From: Megachile rotundata
Taxonomy: Eukaryota > Arthropoda > Insecta > Hymenoptera > Megachilidae
Direction of reading: 5' to 3'
DNA length: 64,000 nucleotides
NCBI RefSeq assembly: GCF_050947335.1
Contig: NW_027474098.1
Coordinates: 23,734 to 87,733, forward strand
In this document: positions 27,887 to 42,660 of the stretch, piece after piece
Numbering within the stretch: position 1 is the stretch's first letter
How the letters are laid out: every line of letters starts with the position of its first letter
Notes under the pieces: generated by a model
The model's database searches: none
What the model saw: the letters and a program-made list of their open reading frames with translations, nothing else
Told to the model about the DNA's origin: nothing
Made by a program: the position numbers and the translations under genes

Positions 27887-29878
27887 TATCGATCCTATAA
27901 GCATAATGTGGCTAATAATATGAGTTAGATTGATAATAATAAGAGCAATAAGTATAGTAATTGCCGTTCTATCGATCATATAAGCATAATATGGCTAATA
28001 ATATGAGTTAGATTGATAATAATAAGAGTAATAAGTATAGTAATTATAGTTCTACCGATCATATAAGCATAATATGGCTAATAATGTGAGTTAGATTGAT
28101 AATAATAAGAGTAAAAAGTATAGTAATTGTCGTTCTATCGATCATATAAGCATAATATGACTAATAATATGAGTTAGATTGATAATAATAAGACTAAGGA
28201 GTATAGTAATTGTCGTTCTATCGATCATATAAGCATAATGTGGCTAATAATATGAGTTAGATTGATAATAATAAGAGTAAAAAGTATAGTAATTGTCGAT
28301 CTATCGATCATATAAGCATAATATGGCTAATAATATGAGTTAGATTGATAATAATAAGAGTAAAAAGTATAGTAATTGTCGTTCTATCGATCATATAAGC
28401 ATATTATGGCTAATAATATGAGTTAGATTGATAATAATAAGACTAATAAGTATAGTAATCGTCGTTCTATCGATCATATAAGCATAATATGGCTAATAAT
28501 ATGAGTCAGATTGATAATAATAAGAGTAATAAGTATAGTAATTGTCGTTCTATCGACCATATCTGCATAATATGGTTAATAATATGAGTTAGATTGATAA
28601 TAATAAGAGTAAAAAGTATAGTAATTGTCGTTCTATCGATCAAATAATCATAGTATGGCTAATAATATGAGTTAGATTGATAATAATAAGACTAATAAGT
28701 ATAGTAATTGTCGTTCTATCGATCATATAAGCATAATATGGCTAATAATATGAGTTAGAATGATAATAGCGAGTGTGTTAAGTATAGTAATTTTAGTTCT
28801 ATTGCTCATATAAGTATAATATGATTAATAATATGAGTTAGATTGATAATAATAAGAGTAATAAGTATAGTAATTATCGTTCTACCGACCATATAAGCAT
28901 AATATGGCTAATAATATGAGTTAGATTGATAATAATAAGAGTAATAAGTATATTAATTATCGTTCTACCGATCATATAAGCATAATATGGCTAATAATAT
29001 GAGTTAGATTGATAATAGTGAGTGTAATAAGTATAGTAATTCTCGTCCTGTCGATCATATAAGCATAGTATGGCTAATAATATGAGTTAGATTGATAATA
29101 GTGAGTGCAATAAGTATAGTAATTGTCGTTCTGTCGATCATATAAGCATAGTATGGCTAATAATATGAGTTCGATTGATAATAATAAGAGTAATAAGTAT
29201 AGTAATTGTAGTTCTATCGATCATATAAGCATAATATGGCTAATAATATGAGTTAGATTGATAATAATAAGACTAATAAGTATTGTAATTGTAGTTCTAT
29301 CGATCATATAAGCATAATATGGCTAATAATATGAGTCAGATTGATAATGATAAGAGTAATAAGTATAGTAATTGTCGTTCTATCGACCATATCTGCATAA
29401 TATGGTTAATAATATGAGTTAGATTGATAATAGTGAGTGTAGTCAGTATAGTAATTGTCGTTCTGTCGATCATATAAGCATAGAAAGGCTAATAATATGA
29501 GTTCGATAGATAATAATAAGAGTAATAAGTATAGTAATTGTCGTTCTATCGATCATATAAGCATAATATGGCTAATAATATGAGTTAGATTGATAATAAT
29601 AAGACTAATAAGTATAGTAATTGTCGTTCTATCGATCATAAAAGCATAGTATGGCTAATAATATGAGTTAGATTGATAATAATAAGAGTAATAAGTATAT
29701 TAATTATCGTTCTACCGATCATATAAGCATAATATGGCTAATAATATGAGTTAGATTGATAATAGTGAGTGCAATAAGTATAGTAATTGTCGTTCTGTCG
29801 ATCATATAAGCATAGTATGGCTAATAATATGAGTTCGATTGATAATAATAAGAGTAATAAGTATAGTAATTGTCGTTC
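27887..29878. repeat. Mosaic stretch with cassettes B and A fragments
   Basis: Begins with cassette B (27887), followed by AGAATGATAATAGCGAG and TATTGCTC monomers near 28.8 kb, the TCTCGTCC type, a TATCGACCATATCTGC start at 29381 with GTGAGTGTAGTCAG, and an ATAGAAAGG monomer. This order resembles parts of 8-10 kb and 32.4-33.3 kb. Only satellite is present. Confidence 0.7.
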
Positions 29879-30874
29879 TAACGATCATATAAGCATAATA
29901 TGGCTAATAATGTGAGTTAGATTGATAATAATAAGACTAATAAGTATAGTAATTGTCGTTCTATCGATCATATAAGCATAATATGGCTAATAATATGAGT
30001 TAGATTGATAATAATAAGAGTAAAAAGTATAGTAATTGTCGTTCTATCGATCATATAAGCATAATATGGCTAATAATATGAGTTAGAATGATAATAGCGA
30101 GTGTAATAAGTATAGTAATTTTAGTTCTATTGCTCATATAAGTATAATATGATTATTAATATGAGTTAGATTGATAATAATAAGAGTAATAAGTGTAGTA
30201 ATTATCGTTCTACCGATCATATAAGCATAATATGGTTAATAATATGAGTTAGATTGATAATAGTGAGTGTAATAAGTATAGTAATTGTCGTTCTGTCGAT
30301 CATATAAGCATAGTATGGCTAAGAATATGAGTTAGATTGATAATAATAAGAGTAATAAGTATAGTAATTGTCGTTCTATTCATCACATAAGCATAATATT
30401 GCTAATAATATGAGTTAGATTGATAATAATAAGAGTAATGAATATAGCAATTGTCGTTCTATCGATCCTATAAGCGTAATATGGCTAATAATATGAGTTA
30501 GATTGATAATAATAAGAGTAATAAGTATAGTAATTATCGTTCTACCGATCATATAAGCATAATATGGCTAATAATATGAGTTAGATTGATAATAATAAGA
30601 GTAATAAGTATATTAATTATCGTTCTACCGATCATATAAGCATAATATGGCTAATAATATGAGTTAGATTGATAACAGTGAGTGTAATAAGTATAGTAAT
30701 TCTCGTCCTGTCGATCATATAAGCATAGTATGGCTAATAATATGAGTTAGATTGATAATAGTGAGTGCAATAAGTATAGTAATTGTCGTTCTGTCGATCA
30801 TATAAGCATAGTATGGCTAATAATATGAGTTCGATTGATAATAATAAGAGTAATAAGTATAGTAATTGTAGTTC
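29879..30874. repeat. Twelve-monomer block, first copy of a 21-monomer-offset repeat
   Basis: Starts with TAACGATCAT and carries AATAATGTGAG, AATAAGTGTAGTAATTATCG, GGCTAAGAATATGAG, a TATTCATCAC monomer and ATAAGCGTAATATGG. The same series recurs at 31622, exactly 1,743 bp (21 monomers) later. Confidence 0.8.
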
Positions 30875-31621
30875 TATCGATCATATAAGCATAATATGGC
30901 TAATAATATGAGTTAGATTGATAACAATAAGAGTAATGAGTACAGTAATTTTCGTTCTACCGATCATATAAGCATAATATGGCTAATAATATGAGTTAGA
31001 TTGATAATAATAAGAGTAAAAAGTATAGTAATTGTCGTTCTATCGATCAAATAATCATAGTATGGCTAATAATATGAGTTAGATTGATAATAATAAGACT
31101 AATAAGTATAGTAATTGTCGTTCTATCGATCATATAAGCATAATATGGCTAATAATATGAGTTAGAATGATAATAGCGAGTGTAATAAGTATAGTAATTT
31201 TAGTTCTATTGCTCATATAAGTATAATATGATTAATAATATGAGTTAGATTGATAATAATAAGAGTAATAAGTATAGTAATTATCGTTCTACCGACCATA
31301 TAAGCATAATATGGCTAATAATATGAGTTAGATTGATAATAATAAGAGTAATAAGTATAGTAATTGTCGTTCTATTCATCACATAAGAATAATATTGCTA
31401 ATAATATGAGTTAGATTGATAATAATAAGAGTAATGAATATAGCAATTGTCGTTCTATCGATCCTATAAGCGTAATATGGCTAATAATATGAGTTAGATT
31501 GATAATAATAAGAGTAATAAGTATAGTAATTATCGTTCTACCGATCATATAAGCATAATATGGCTAATAATATGAGTTAGATTGATAATAATAAGAGTAA
31601 AAAGTATAGTAATTGTCGTTC
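30875..31621. repeat. Nine-monomer spacer between copies of the 21-monomer-offset repeat
   Basis: Holds a GATAACAATAAG monomer, an ATAATCATAG monomer, the AGAATGATAATAGCGAG and TATTGCTC pair (31207), a TATTCATCAC monomer with a private ATAAGAATAAT change, and a GATCCT monomer. From 31124 on it belongs to the block shared with 5479-6640. Confidence 0.7.
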
Positions 31622-32617
31622 TAACGATCATATAAGCATAATATGGCTAATAATGTGAGTTAGATTGATAATAATAAGACTAATAAGTATAGTAATTGTC
31701 GTTCTATCGATCATATAAGCATAATATGGCTAATAATATGAGTTAGATTGATAATAATAAGAGTAAAAAGTATAGTAATTGTCGTTCTATCGATCATATA
31801 AGCATAATATGGCTAATAATATGAGTTAGAATGATAATAGCGAGTGTAATAAGTATAGTAATTTTAGTTCTATTGCTCATATAAGTATAATATGATTATT
31901 AATATGAGTTAGATTGATAATAATAAGAGTAATAAGTGTAGTAATTATCGTTCTACCGATCATATAAGCATAATATGGTTAATAATATGAGTTAGATTGA
32001 TAATAGTGAGTGTAATAAGTATAGTAATTGTCGTTCTGTCGATCATATAAGCATAGTATGGCTAAGAATATGAGTTAGATTGATAATAATAAGAGTAATA
32101 AGTATAGTAATTGTCGTTCTATTCATCACATAAGCATAATATTGCTAATAATATGAGTTAGATTGATAATAATAAGAGTAATGAATATAGCAATTGTCGT
32201 TCTATCGATCCTATAAGCGTAATATGGCTAATAATATGAGTTAGATTGATAATAATAAGAGTAATAAGTATAGTAATTATCGTTCTACCGATCATATAAG
32301 CATAATATGGCTAATAATATGAGTTAGATTGATAATAATAAGAGTAATAAGTATATTAATTATCGTTCTACCGATCATATAAGCATAATATGGCTAATAA
32401 TATGAGTTAGATTGATAACAGTGAGTGTAATAAGTATAGTAATTCTCGTCCTGTCGATCATATAAGCATAGTATGGCTAATAATATGAGTTAGATTGATA
32501 ATAGTGAGTGCAATAAGTATAGTAATTGTCGTTCTGTCGATCATATAAGCATAGTATGGCTAATAATATGAGTTCGATTGATAATAATAAGAGTAATAAG
32601 TATAGTAATTGTAGTTC
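31622..32617. repeat. Twelve-monomer block, second copy of the 21-monomer-offset repeat
   Basis: The same variant order as 29879-30874. It ends where the following monomer carries GATAATAATAAGAC here but GATAACAATAAGAG after copy 1. Its ATAAGCGTAATATGG monomer at 32203 is nine monomers after the one at 31456, the same spacing as at 5811 and 6558. Confidence 0.8.
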
Positions 32618-34526
32618 TATCGATCATATAAGCATAATATGGCTAATAATATGAGTTAGATTGATAATAATAAGACTAATAAGTATTGTAATTGTAGTTC
32701 TATCGATCATATAAGCATAATATGGCTAATAATATGAGTCAGATTGATAATAATAAGAGTAATAAGTATAGTAATTGTCGTTCTATCGACCATATCTGCA
32801 TAATATGGTTAATAATATGAGTTAGATTGATAATAGTGAGTGTAGTCAGTATAGTAATTGTCGTTCTGTCGATCATATAAGCATAGAAAGGCTAATAATA
32901 TGAGTTCGATAGATAATAATAAGGGTAATAAGTATAGTAATTGTCGTTCTATCGATCATATAAGCATAATATGGCTAATAATATGAGTTAGATTGATAAT
33001 AATAAGACTAATAAGTATAGTAATTGTCGTTCTATCGATCATAAAAGCATAGTATGGCTAATAATATGAGTTAGAGTGATAATAATAAGAGTAATAAGTA
33101 TATTAATTATCGTTCTACCGATCATATAAGCATAATATGGCTAATAATATGAGTTAGATTGATAATAATAAGAGTAAAAAGTATAGTAATTGTCGTTCTA
33201 TCGATCATATAAGCATAATATGGCTAATAATATGAGTTAGAATGATAATAGCGAGTGTAATAAGTATAGTAATTTTAGTTCTATTGCTCATATAAGTATA
33301 ATATGATTATTAATATGAGTTAGATTGATAATAATAAGAGTAATAAGTATAGCAATTATCGTTCTACCGATCATATAAGCATAATATGGCTAATAATATG
33401 AGTCAGATTGATAATAATAAGAGTAATAAGTATAGTAATTGTCGTTCTATCGACCATATCTGCATAATATGGTTAATAATATGAGTTAGATTGATAATAA
33501 TAAGAGTAAAAAGTATAGTAATTGTCGTTCTATCGATCAAATAATCATAGTATGGCTAATAATATGAGTTAGATTGATAATAATAAGACTAATAAGTATA
33601 GTAATTGTCGTTCTATCGATCATACAAGCATAATATGGCTAGTAATATGAGTTAGAATGATAATAGCGAGTGTAATAAGTATAGTAATTTTAGTTCTATT
33701 GCTCATATAAGTATAATATGATTAATAATATGAGTTAGATTGATAATAATAAGAGTAATAAGTATAGTAATTATCGTTCTACCGACCATATAAGCATAAT
33801 ATGGCTAATAATATGAGTTAGATTGATAATAGTGAGTGTAATAAGTATAGTAATTGTCGTCCTGTCGATCATATAAGCATAGTATGGCTAATAATATGAG
33901 TTAGATTGATAATAGTGAGTGCAATAAGTATAGTAATTGTCGTTCTGTCGATCATATAAGCATAGAAAGGCTAATAATATGAGTTCGATAGATAATAATA
34001 AGAGTAATAAGTATAGTAATTGTCGTTCTACCGATCATATAAGCATAATATGGCTAATAATATGAGTTAGATTGATAATAATAAGACTAATAAGTATAGT
34101 AATTGTCGTTCTATCGATCATAAAAGCATAGTATGGCTAATAATATGAGTTAGATTGATAATAATAAGAGTAATAAGTATATTAATTATCGTTCTACCGA
34201 TCATATAAGCATAATATGGCTAATAATATGAGTTAGATTGATAATAGTGAGTGCAATAAGTATAGTAATTGTCGTTCTGTCGATCATATAAGCATAGAAT
34301 GGCTAATAATATGAGTTCGATTGATAATAATAAGAGTAATAAGTATAGTAATTGTCGTTCTATCGATCATATAAGCACAATATGGCTAATAATATGAGTT
34401 AGATTGATAATAATAAGAGTAATGAATATAGCAATTGTCGTTCTATCGATCCTATAAGCATAATATGGCTAATAATATGAGTTAGATTGATAATAATAAC
34501 AGTAATGAGTATAGTAATTATCGTTC
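32618..34526. repeat. Mosaic stretch (blocks shared with 8550-9130 and 10376-11371)
   Basis: The part 32784-33364 matches 8550-9130, and 33365-34360 matches 10376-11371. The two blocks join inside a monomer at 33365, which starts TACCGATC (the 9.1 kb type) but carries GTCAG and the following order of the 10.4 kb type. The join is in register. The last two monomers include GATATAGCAATTG-like and AATAATAACAG variants. Confidence 0.75.
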
Positions 34527-37500
34527 TACCGATCATATAAGCATAATATGGCTAATAATATGAGTTAGATTGATAATAATAAGACTAAGGAGTATAGTAA
34601 TTGTCGTTCTCTCGATCATATAAGCATAATATGGCTAATAATATGAGTTAGATTGATAATAATAAGACTAATAAGTATAGTAATCGTCGTTCTATCGATC
34701 ATATAAGCATAATATGGCTAATAATATGAGTCAGATTGATAATAATAAGAGTAATAAGTATAGTAATTGTCGTTCTATCGACCATATCTGCATAATATGG
34801 TTAATAATATGAGTTAGATTGATAATAATAAGAGTAAAAAGTATAGTAATTGTCGTTCTATCGATCAAATAATCATGATATGGCTAATAATATGAGTTAG
34901 ATTGATAATAATAAGACTAATAAGTATAGTAATTGTCGTTCTATCGATCATATAAGCATAATATGGCTAATAATATGAGTTAGAATGATAATAGCGAGTG
35001 TAATAAGTATAGTAATTTTAGTTCTATTGCTCATATAAGTATAATATGATTAATAATATGAGTTACATTGATAATAATAAGAGTAATAAGTATAGTAATT
35101 ATCGTTCTACCGACCATATAAGCATAATATGGCTAATAATATGAGTTAGATTGATAATAGTGAGTGTAATAAGTATAGTGATTGTCGTCCTGTCGATCAT
35201 ATAAGCATAGTATGGCTAATAATATGAGTTAGATTGATAATAGTGAGTGCAATAAGTATAGTAATTGTCGTTCTGTCGATCATATAAGCATAGTATGGCT
35301 AATAATATGAGTTCGATTGATAATAATAAGAGTAATAAATATAGTAATTGCAGTTCTATCGATCATATAAGCATAATATGGCTAATAATATGAGTTAGAT
35401 TGATAATAATAAGAGTAATGAGTATAGTAATTTTCGTTCTATCGATCATATAAGCATAAGATGGCAAATAATATGAGTTAGATTGATAATAATAAGTGTA
35501 ATAAGTATAGTAATTATCGTTCTACCGATCATATAAGCATAATATGGCTAATAATATGAGTTAGATTGATAATAGTGAGTGTAATAAGTATAGTAATTCT
35601 CGTCCTGTCGGTCATATAAGCATAGTATGGCTAATAATATGAGTTAGATTGATAATAGTGAGTGCAATAAGTATAGTAATTGTAGTTCTATCGATCATAT
35701 AAGCATAATATGGCTAATAATATGAGTTAGATTGATAATAATAAGACTAATAAGTATTGTAATTGTAGTTCTATCGATCATATAAGCATAATATGGCTAA
35801 TAATATGAGTCAGATTGATAATAATAAGAGTAATAAGTATAGTAATTGTCGTTCTATCGACCATATCTGCATAATATGGTTAATAATATGAGTTAGATTG
35901 ATAATAATAAGAGTAATAAGTATATTAATTATCGTTCTACCGATCATATAAGCATAATATGGCTAATAATATGAGTTAGATTGATAATAATAAGAGTAAT
36001 AAGTATAGTAATTGTAGTTCTATCGATCATATAAGCATAATATGGCTAATAATATGAGTTAGATTGATAATAATAAGAGTAATGAGTACAGTAATTTTCG
36101 TTCTATCGATCATATAAGCATAAGATGGCAAATAATATGAGTTAGATTGATAATAATAAGAGTAATAAGTATAGTAATTGTCGTTCTATCGACCATATCT
36201 GCATAATATGGTTAATAATATGAGTTAGATTGATAATAATAAGAGTAAAAAGTATAGTAATTGTCGTTCTATCGATCAAATAATCATAGTATGGCTAATA
36301 ATATGAGTTAGATTGATAATAATAAGACTAATAAGTATAGTAATTGTCGTTCTATCGATCATATAAGCATAATATGGCTAATAATATGAGTTAGAATGAT
36401 AATAGCGAGTGTAATAAGTATAGTAATTTTAGTTCTATTGCTCATATAAGTATAATATGATTAATAATAAGAGTTAGATTGATAATAATAAGAGTAATAA
36501 GTATAGTAATTATCGTTCTACCGACCATATAAGCATAATATGGCTAATAATATGAGTTAGATTGATAATAGTGAGTGTAATAAGTATAGTAATTGTCGTC
36601 CTGTCGATCATATAAGCATAGTATGGCTAATAATATGAGTTAGATTGATAATAGTGAGTGCAATAAGTATAGTAATTGTCGTTCTGTCGATCATATAAGC
36701 ATAGTATGGCTAATAATATGAGTTCGATTGATAATAATAAGAGTAATAAATATAGTAATTGCAGTTCTATCGATCATATAAGCATAATATGGCTAATAAT
36801 ATGCGTTAGATTGATAATAATAAGAGTAATGATTATAGTAATTTTCGTTCTATCGATCATATAAGCATAAGATGGCAAATAATATGAGTTAGATTGATAA
36901 TAATAAGAGTAATAAGTATATTAATTATCGTTCTACCGATCATATAAGCATAATATGGCTAATAATATGAGTTAGATTGATAATAGTGAGTGCAATAAGT
37001 ATAGTAATTGTCGTTCTGTCGATCATATAAGCATAGTATGGCTAATAATATGAGTTCGATTGATAATAATAAGAGTAATAAGTATAGTAATTGTAGTTCT
37101 ATCGATCATATAAGCATAATATGGCTAATAATATGAGTTAGATTGATAATAATAAGACTAATAAGTATTGTAATTGTAGTTCTATCGATCATATAAGCAT
37201 AATATGGCTAATAATATGAGTCAGATTGATAATAATAAGAGTAATAAGTATATTAATTATCGTTCTACCGATCATATAAGCATAATATGGCTAATAATAT
37301 GAGTTAGATTGATAATAGTGAGTGCAATATGTATAGTAATTGTCGTTCTGTCGATCATATAAGCATAGTATGGCTAATAATATGAGTTCGATTGATAATA
37401 ATAAGAGTAATAAGTATAGTAATTGTAGTTCTATCGATCATATAAGCATAATATGGCTAATAATATGAGTTAGATTGATAACAATAAGAGTAATGAGTAC

Positions 37501-38095
37501 AGTAATTTTCGTTCTACCGATCATATAAGCATAATATGGCTAATAATATGAGTTAGATTGATAACAATAAGAGTAATGAGTACAGTAATTTTCGTTCTAC
37601 CGATCATATAAGCATAATATGGCTAATAATATGAGTCAGATTGATAATAATAAGAGTAAAAAGTATAGTAATTGTCGTTCTGTCGATCATATAAGCATAG
37701 TATGGCTAATAATATGAGTTAGATTGATAATAATAAGAGTAATAAGTATAGTAATTGTCGTTCTATTCATCACATAAGCATAATATGGCTAATAATATGA
37801 GTTAGATTGATAATAATAAGAGCAGTAAGTATAGTAATTGTCGTTCTATCGATCATATAAGCATAATATGGCTAACAATGTGAGGTAGATTGATAATAAT
37901 AAGACTAATAAGTATAGTAATTGTAGTTCTATCGATCATATAAGCATAATATGGCTAATAATATGAGTTCGATTGATAACAATAAGAGTAATAAGTATAG
38001 TAATTGTAGTTCTATCGATCATATAAGCATAATATGGCTAATAATATGAGTTAGATTGATAATAATAAGAGTAATTAGTATAGTAATTGTAGTTC
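34527..38095. repeat. 43-monomer segment, second copy of 12036-15685
   Basis: Matches 12036-15685 with one whole monomer missing: the TCTCGTCC type present at about 14.5 kb has no counterpart near 36.97 kb, and the offset falls from 22,493 to 22,410 bp. It retains the full 83-bp form of the monomer that is 81 bp in the other copy. It continues past 38095 into cassette B like the segment at 2906-5478, whereas the first copy continues into the 17-monomer HOR. Confidence 0.85.
36021..38095. repeat. Triplicated segment, copy 3 (25 monomers)
   Basis: Third copy of the 26-monomer segment seen at 2906 and 13528, one monomer shorter. It includes the doubled GATAACAATAAG monomers at 37477 and 37560. 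It is followed by cassette B at 38096 as in copy 1. Confidence 0.8.
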
Positions 38096-41000
38096 TATCG
38101 ATCCTATAAGCATAATGTGGCTAATAATATGAGTTAGATTGATAATAATAAGAGCAATAAGTATAGTAATTGCCGTTCTATCGATCATATAAGCATAATA
38201 TGGCTAATAATATGAGTTAGATTGATAATAATAAGAGTAATAAGTATAGTAATTATAGTTCTACCGATCATATAAGCATAATATGGCTAATAATGTGAGT
38301 TAGATTGATAATAATAAGAGTAAAAAGTATAGTAATTGTCGTTCTATCGATCATATAAGCATAATATGACTAATAATATGATTTAAATTGATAATAATAA
38401 GACTAAGGAGTATAGTAATTGTCGTTCTATCGATCATATAAGCATAATGTGGCTAATAATATGAGTTAGATTGATAATAATAAGAGTAAAAAGTATAGTA
38501 ATTGTCGTTCTAACGATCATATAAGCATAATATGGCTAATAATATGAGTTAGATTGATAATAATAAGAGTAAAAGGTATAGTAATTGTCGTTCTATCGAT
38601 CATATAAGCATAATATGGCTAATAATATGAGTTAGATTGATAATAATAAGACTAATAAGTATAGTAATCGTCGTTCTATCGATCATATAAGCATAATATG
38701 GCTAATAATATGAGTCAGATTGATAATAATAAGAGTAATAAGTATAGTAATTGTCGTTCTATCGACCATATCTGCATAATATTGTTAATAATATGAGTTA
38801 GATTGATAATAATAAGAGTAAAAAGTATAGTAATTGTCGTTCTATCGATCAAATAATCATAGTATGGCTAATAATATGAGTTAGATTGATAATAATAAGA
38901 CTAATAAGTATAGTAATTGTCGTTCTATCGATCATATAAGCATAATATGGCTAATAATATGAGTTAGAATGATAATAGCGAGTGTAATAAGTATAGTAAT
39001 TTTAGTTCTATTGCTCATATAAGTATAATATGATTAATAATATGAGTTAGATTGATAATAATAAGAGTAATAAGTATAGTAATTATCGTTCTACCGACCA
39101 TATAAGCATAATATGGCTAATAATATGAGTTAGATTGATAATAGTGAGTGTAATAAGTATAGTAATTGTCGTCCTGTCGATCATATAAGCATAGTATGGC
39201 TAATAATATGAGTTAGATTGATAATAGTGAGTGCAATAAGTATAGTAATTGTCGTTCTGTCGATCATATAAGCATAGTATGGCTAATAATATGAGTTCGA
39301 TTGATAATAATAAGAGTAATAAATATAGTAATTGCAGTTCTATCGATCATATAAGCATAATATGGCTAATAATATGAGTTAGATTGATAATAATAAGAGT
39401 AATGAGTATAGTAATTTTCGTTCTATCGATCATATAAGCATAAGATGGCAAATAATATGAGTTAGATTGATAATAATAAGAGTAATAAGTATATTAATTA
39501 TCGTTCTACCGATCATATAAGCATAATATGGCTAATAATATGAGTTAGATTGATAATAGTGAGTGTAATAAGTATAGTGATTCTCGTCCTGTCGATCATA
39601 TAAGCATAGTATGGCTAATAATATGAGTTCGATTGATAATAATAAGAGTAATAAGTATAGTAATTGTAGTTCTATCGATCATATAAGCATAATATGGCTA
39701 ATAATATGAGTTAGATTGATAATAATAAGACTAATAAGTATTGTAATTGTAGTTCTATCGATCATATAAGCATAATATGGCTAGTAATATGAGTCAGATT
39801 GATAATAATAAGAGTAATAAGTATAGTAATTGTCGTTCTATCGACCATATCTGCATAATATGGTTAATAATATGAGTTAGATTGATAATAGTGAGTGTAG
39901 TCAGTATAGTAATTGTCGTTCTGTCGATCATATAAGCATAGAAAGGCTAATAATATGAGTTCGATAGATAATAATAAGAGTAATAAGTATAGTAATTGTC
40001 GTTCTATCGATCATATAAGCATAATATGGCTAATAATATGAGTTAGATTGATAATAATAAGACTAATAAGTATAGTAATTGTCGTTCTATCGATCATAAA
40101 AGCATAGTATGGCTAATAATATGAGTTAGATTGATAATAATAAGAGTAATAAGTATATTAATTATCGTTCTACCGATCATATAAGCATAATATGGCTAAT
40201 AATATGAGTTAGAATGATAATAGCGAGTGTAATAAGTATAGTAATTTTAGTTCTATTGCTCAGATAAGTATAATATGATTAATAATATGAGTTAGATTGA
40301 TAATAATAAGAGTAATAAGTATAGTAATTATCGTTCTACCGATCATATAAGCATAATATGGCTAATAATATGAGTTACATTGATAATAGTGAGTGTAATA
40401 AGTATAGTAATTCTCGTCCTGTCGATCATATAAGCATAGTATGGCTAATAATATGAGTTAGATTGATAATAGTGAGTGCAATAAGTATAGTAATTGTCGT
40501 TCTGTCGATCATATAAGCATAGTACGGCTAATAATATGAGTTCGATTGATAATAATAAGAGTAATAAGTATAGTAATTGTATTTCTATCGATCATATAAG
40601 CATAATATGGCTAATAATGTGAGTTAGATTGATAATAATAAGAGTAAAAAGTATAGTAATTTTCGTTCTACCGATCATATAAGCATAATATGGCTAATAA
40701 TATGAGTTAGATTGATAATAATAAGAGTAAAAAGTATAGTAATTGTCGTTCTATCGATCATATAAGCATAATATGGCTAATAATATGAGTTAGAATGATA
40801 ATAGCGAGTGTAATAAGTATAGTAATTTTAGTTCTATTGCTCATATAAGTATAATATGATTATTAATATGAGTTAGATTGATAATAATAAGAGTAATAAG
40901 TATAGTAATTATCGTTCTACCGATCATATAAGCATAATATGGCTAATAATATGAGTTAGATTGATAATAGTGAGTGTAATAAGTATAGTAATTGTCGTTC

Positions 41001-42660
41001 TGTCGATCATATAAGCATAGTATGGCTAATAATATGAGTTAGATTGATAATAATAAGAGTAATAAGTATAGTAATTGTCGTTCTATTCATCACATAAGCA
41101 TAATATGGCTAATAATATGAGTTAGATTGATAATAATAAGACTAATAAGTATAGTAATTGTCGTTCTATCGATCATATAAGCATAATATGGCTAATAATA
41201 TGAGTCAGATTAATAATAATAAGAGTAATAAGTATAGTAATTGTCGTTCTATCGATCATATAAGCATAATATGGCTAACAATGTGAGGTAGATTGATAAT
41301 AATAAGACTAATAAGTATAGTAATTGTAGTTCTATCGATCATATAAGCATAACATGGCTAATAATATGAGTTCGATTGATAATAATAAGAGTAATAAGTA
41401 TAGTAATTGTAGTTCTATCGATCATATAAGCATAATATGGCTAATAATATGAGTTAGATTGATAATAATAAGAGTAATGAGTATAGTAATTGTAGTTCTA
41501 TCGATCCTATAAGCATAATGTGGCTAATAATATGAGTTAGATTGATAATAATAAGAGCAATAAGTATAGTAATTGCCGTTCTATCGATCATATAAGCATA
41601 ATATGGCTAATAGTATGAGTTAGATTGATAATAACAAGAGTAATAAGTATAGTAATTATCGTTCTACCGATCATATAAGCATAATATGGCTAATAATGTG
41701 AGTTAGATTGATAATAATAAGAGTAAAAAGTATAGTAATTGTCGTTCTATCGATCATATAAGCATAATATGACTAATAATATGAGTTAGATTGATAATAA
41801 TAAGACTAAGGAGTATAGTAATTGTCGTTCTATCGATCATATAAGCATAATGTGGCTAATAATATGAGTTAGATTGATAATAATAAGAGTAAAAAGTATA
41901 GTAATTGTCGTTCTATCGATCATATAAGCATAATGTGGCTAATAATATGAGTTAGATTGATAATAATAAGAGTAATAAGTATAGTAATTGTAGTTCTATC
42001 GATCATATAAGCATAATATGGCTAATAATATGAGTTAGATTGATAATAATAAGAGTATTAAGAATAGTAATTATCGTTCCACCGATCATACAAGCATAAT
42101 GTGGCTAATAATATGAGTTAGATTGATAATAATAAGTGTAATAAGTATAGTAATTATCGTTCTACCGATCATATAAGCATAATATGGCTAATAATATGAG
42201 TTAGATTGATAATAATAAGAGTAAAAAGTATAGTAATTGTCGTTCTATCGATCATATAAGCATAATATGGCTAATAATATGAGTTAGATTGATAATAGTG
42301 AGTGTAATAAGTATAGTAATTGTCGTTCTGTCGATCATATAAGCATAGTATGGCTAATAATATGAGTTAGATTGATAATAGTGAGTGCAATAAGTATAGT
42401 AATTGTCGTTCTGTCGATCATATAAGCATAGTATGGCTAATAATATGAGTTCGATTGATAATAATAAGAGTAATAAGTATAGTAATGGTAGTTCTATCGA
42501 TCATATAAGCATAATATGGCTAATAATATGAGTTAGATTGATAATAATAAGAGTAATGAGTATAGTAATTTTCGTTCTATCGATCATATAAGCATAAGAT
42601 GGCAAATAATATGAGTTAGATTGATAATAATAAGAGTAATAAGTATAGTAATTGTCGTTC
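38096..42660. repeat. Mosaic stretch of about 55 monomers
   Basis: Holds cassette B at 38096, a TATTGCTC cassette at 39009 matching 7637 (offset 378 monomers), the GACCATATCTGC start at 39839 with an ATAGAAAGG monomer, a second TATTGCTC-type monomer changed to CTCAGATAAG near 40.26 kb, a TATTCATC monomer near 41.08 kb and cassette B again at 41499. Markers from both the left-hand blocks and the 42.7-50.4 kb series occur, so this looks like the transition between the two. No other DNA is present. Confidence 0.7.

Noticed and set aside
36676..36864. Second identical 62-codon open frame
   Set aside because: It is the segmental-duplicate partner of 14183-14371, 271 monomers away. Its conservation reflects DNA copying, not coding selection.
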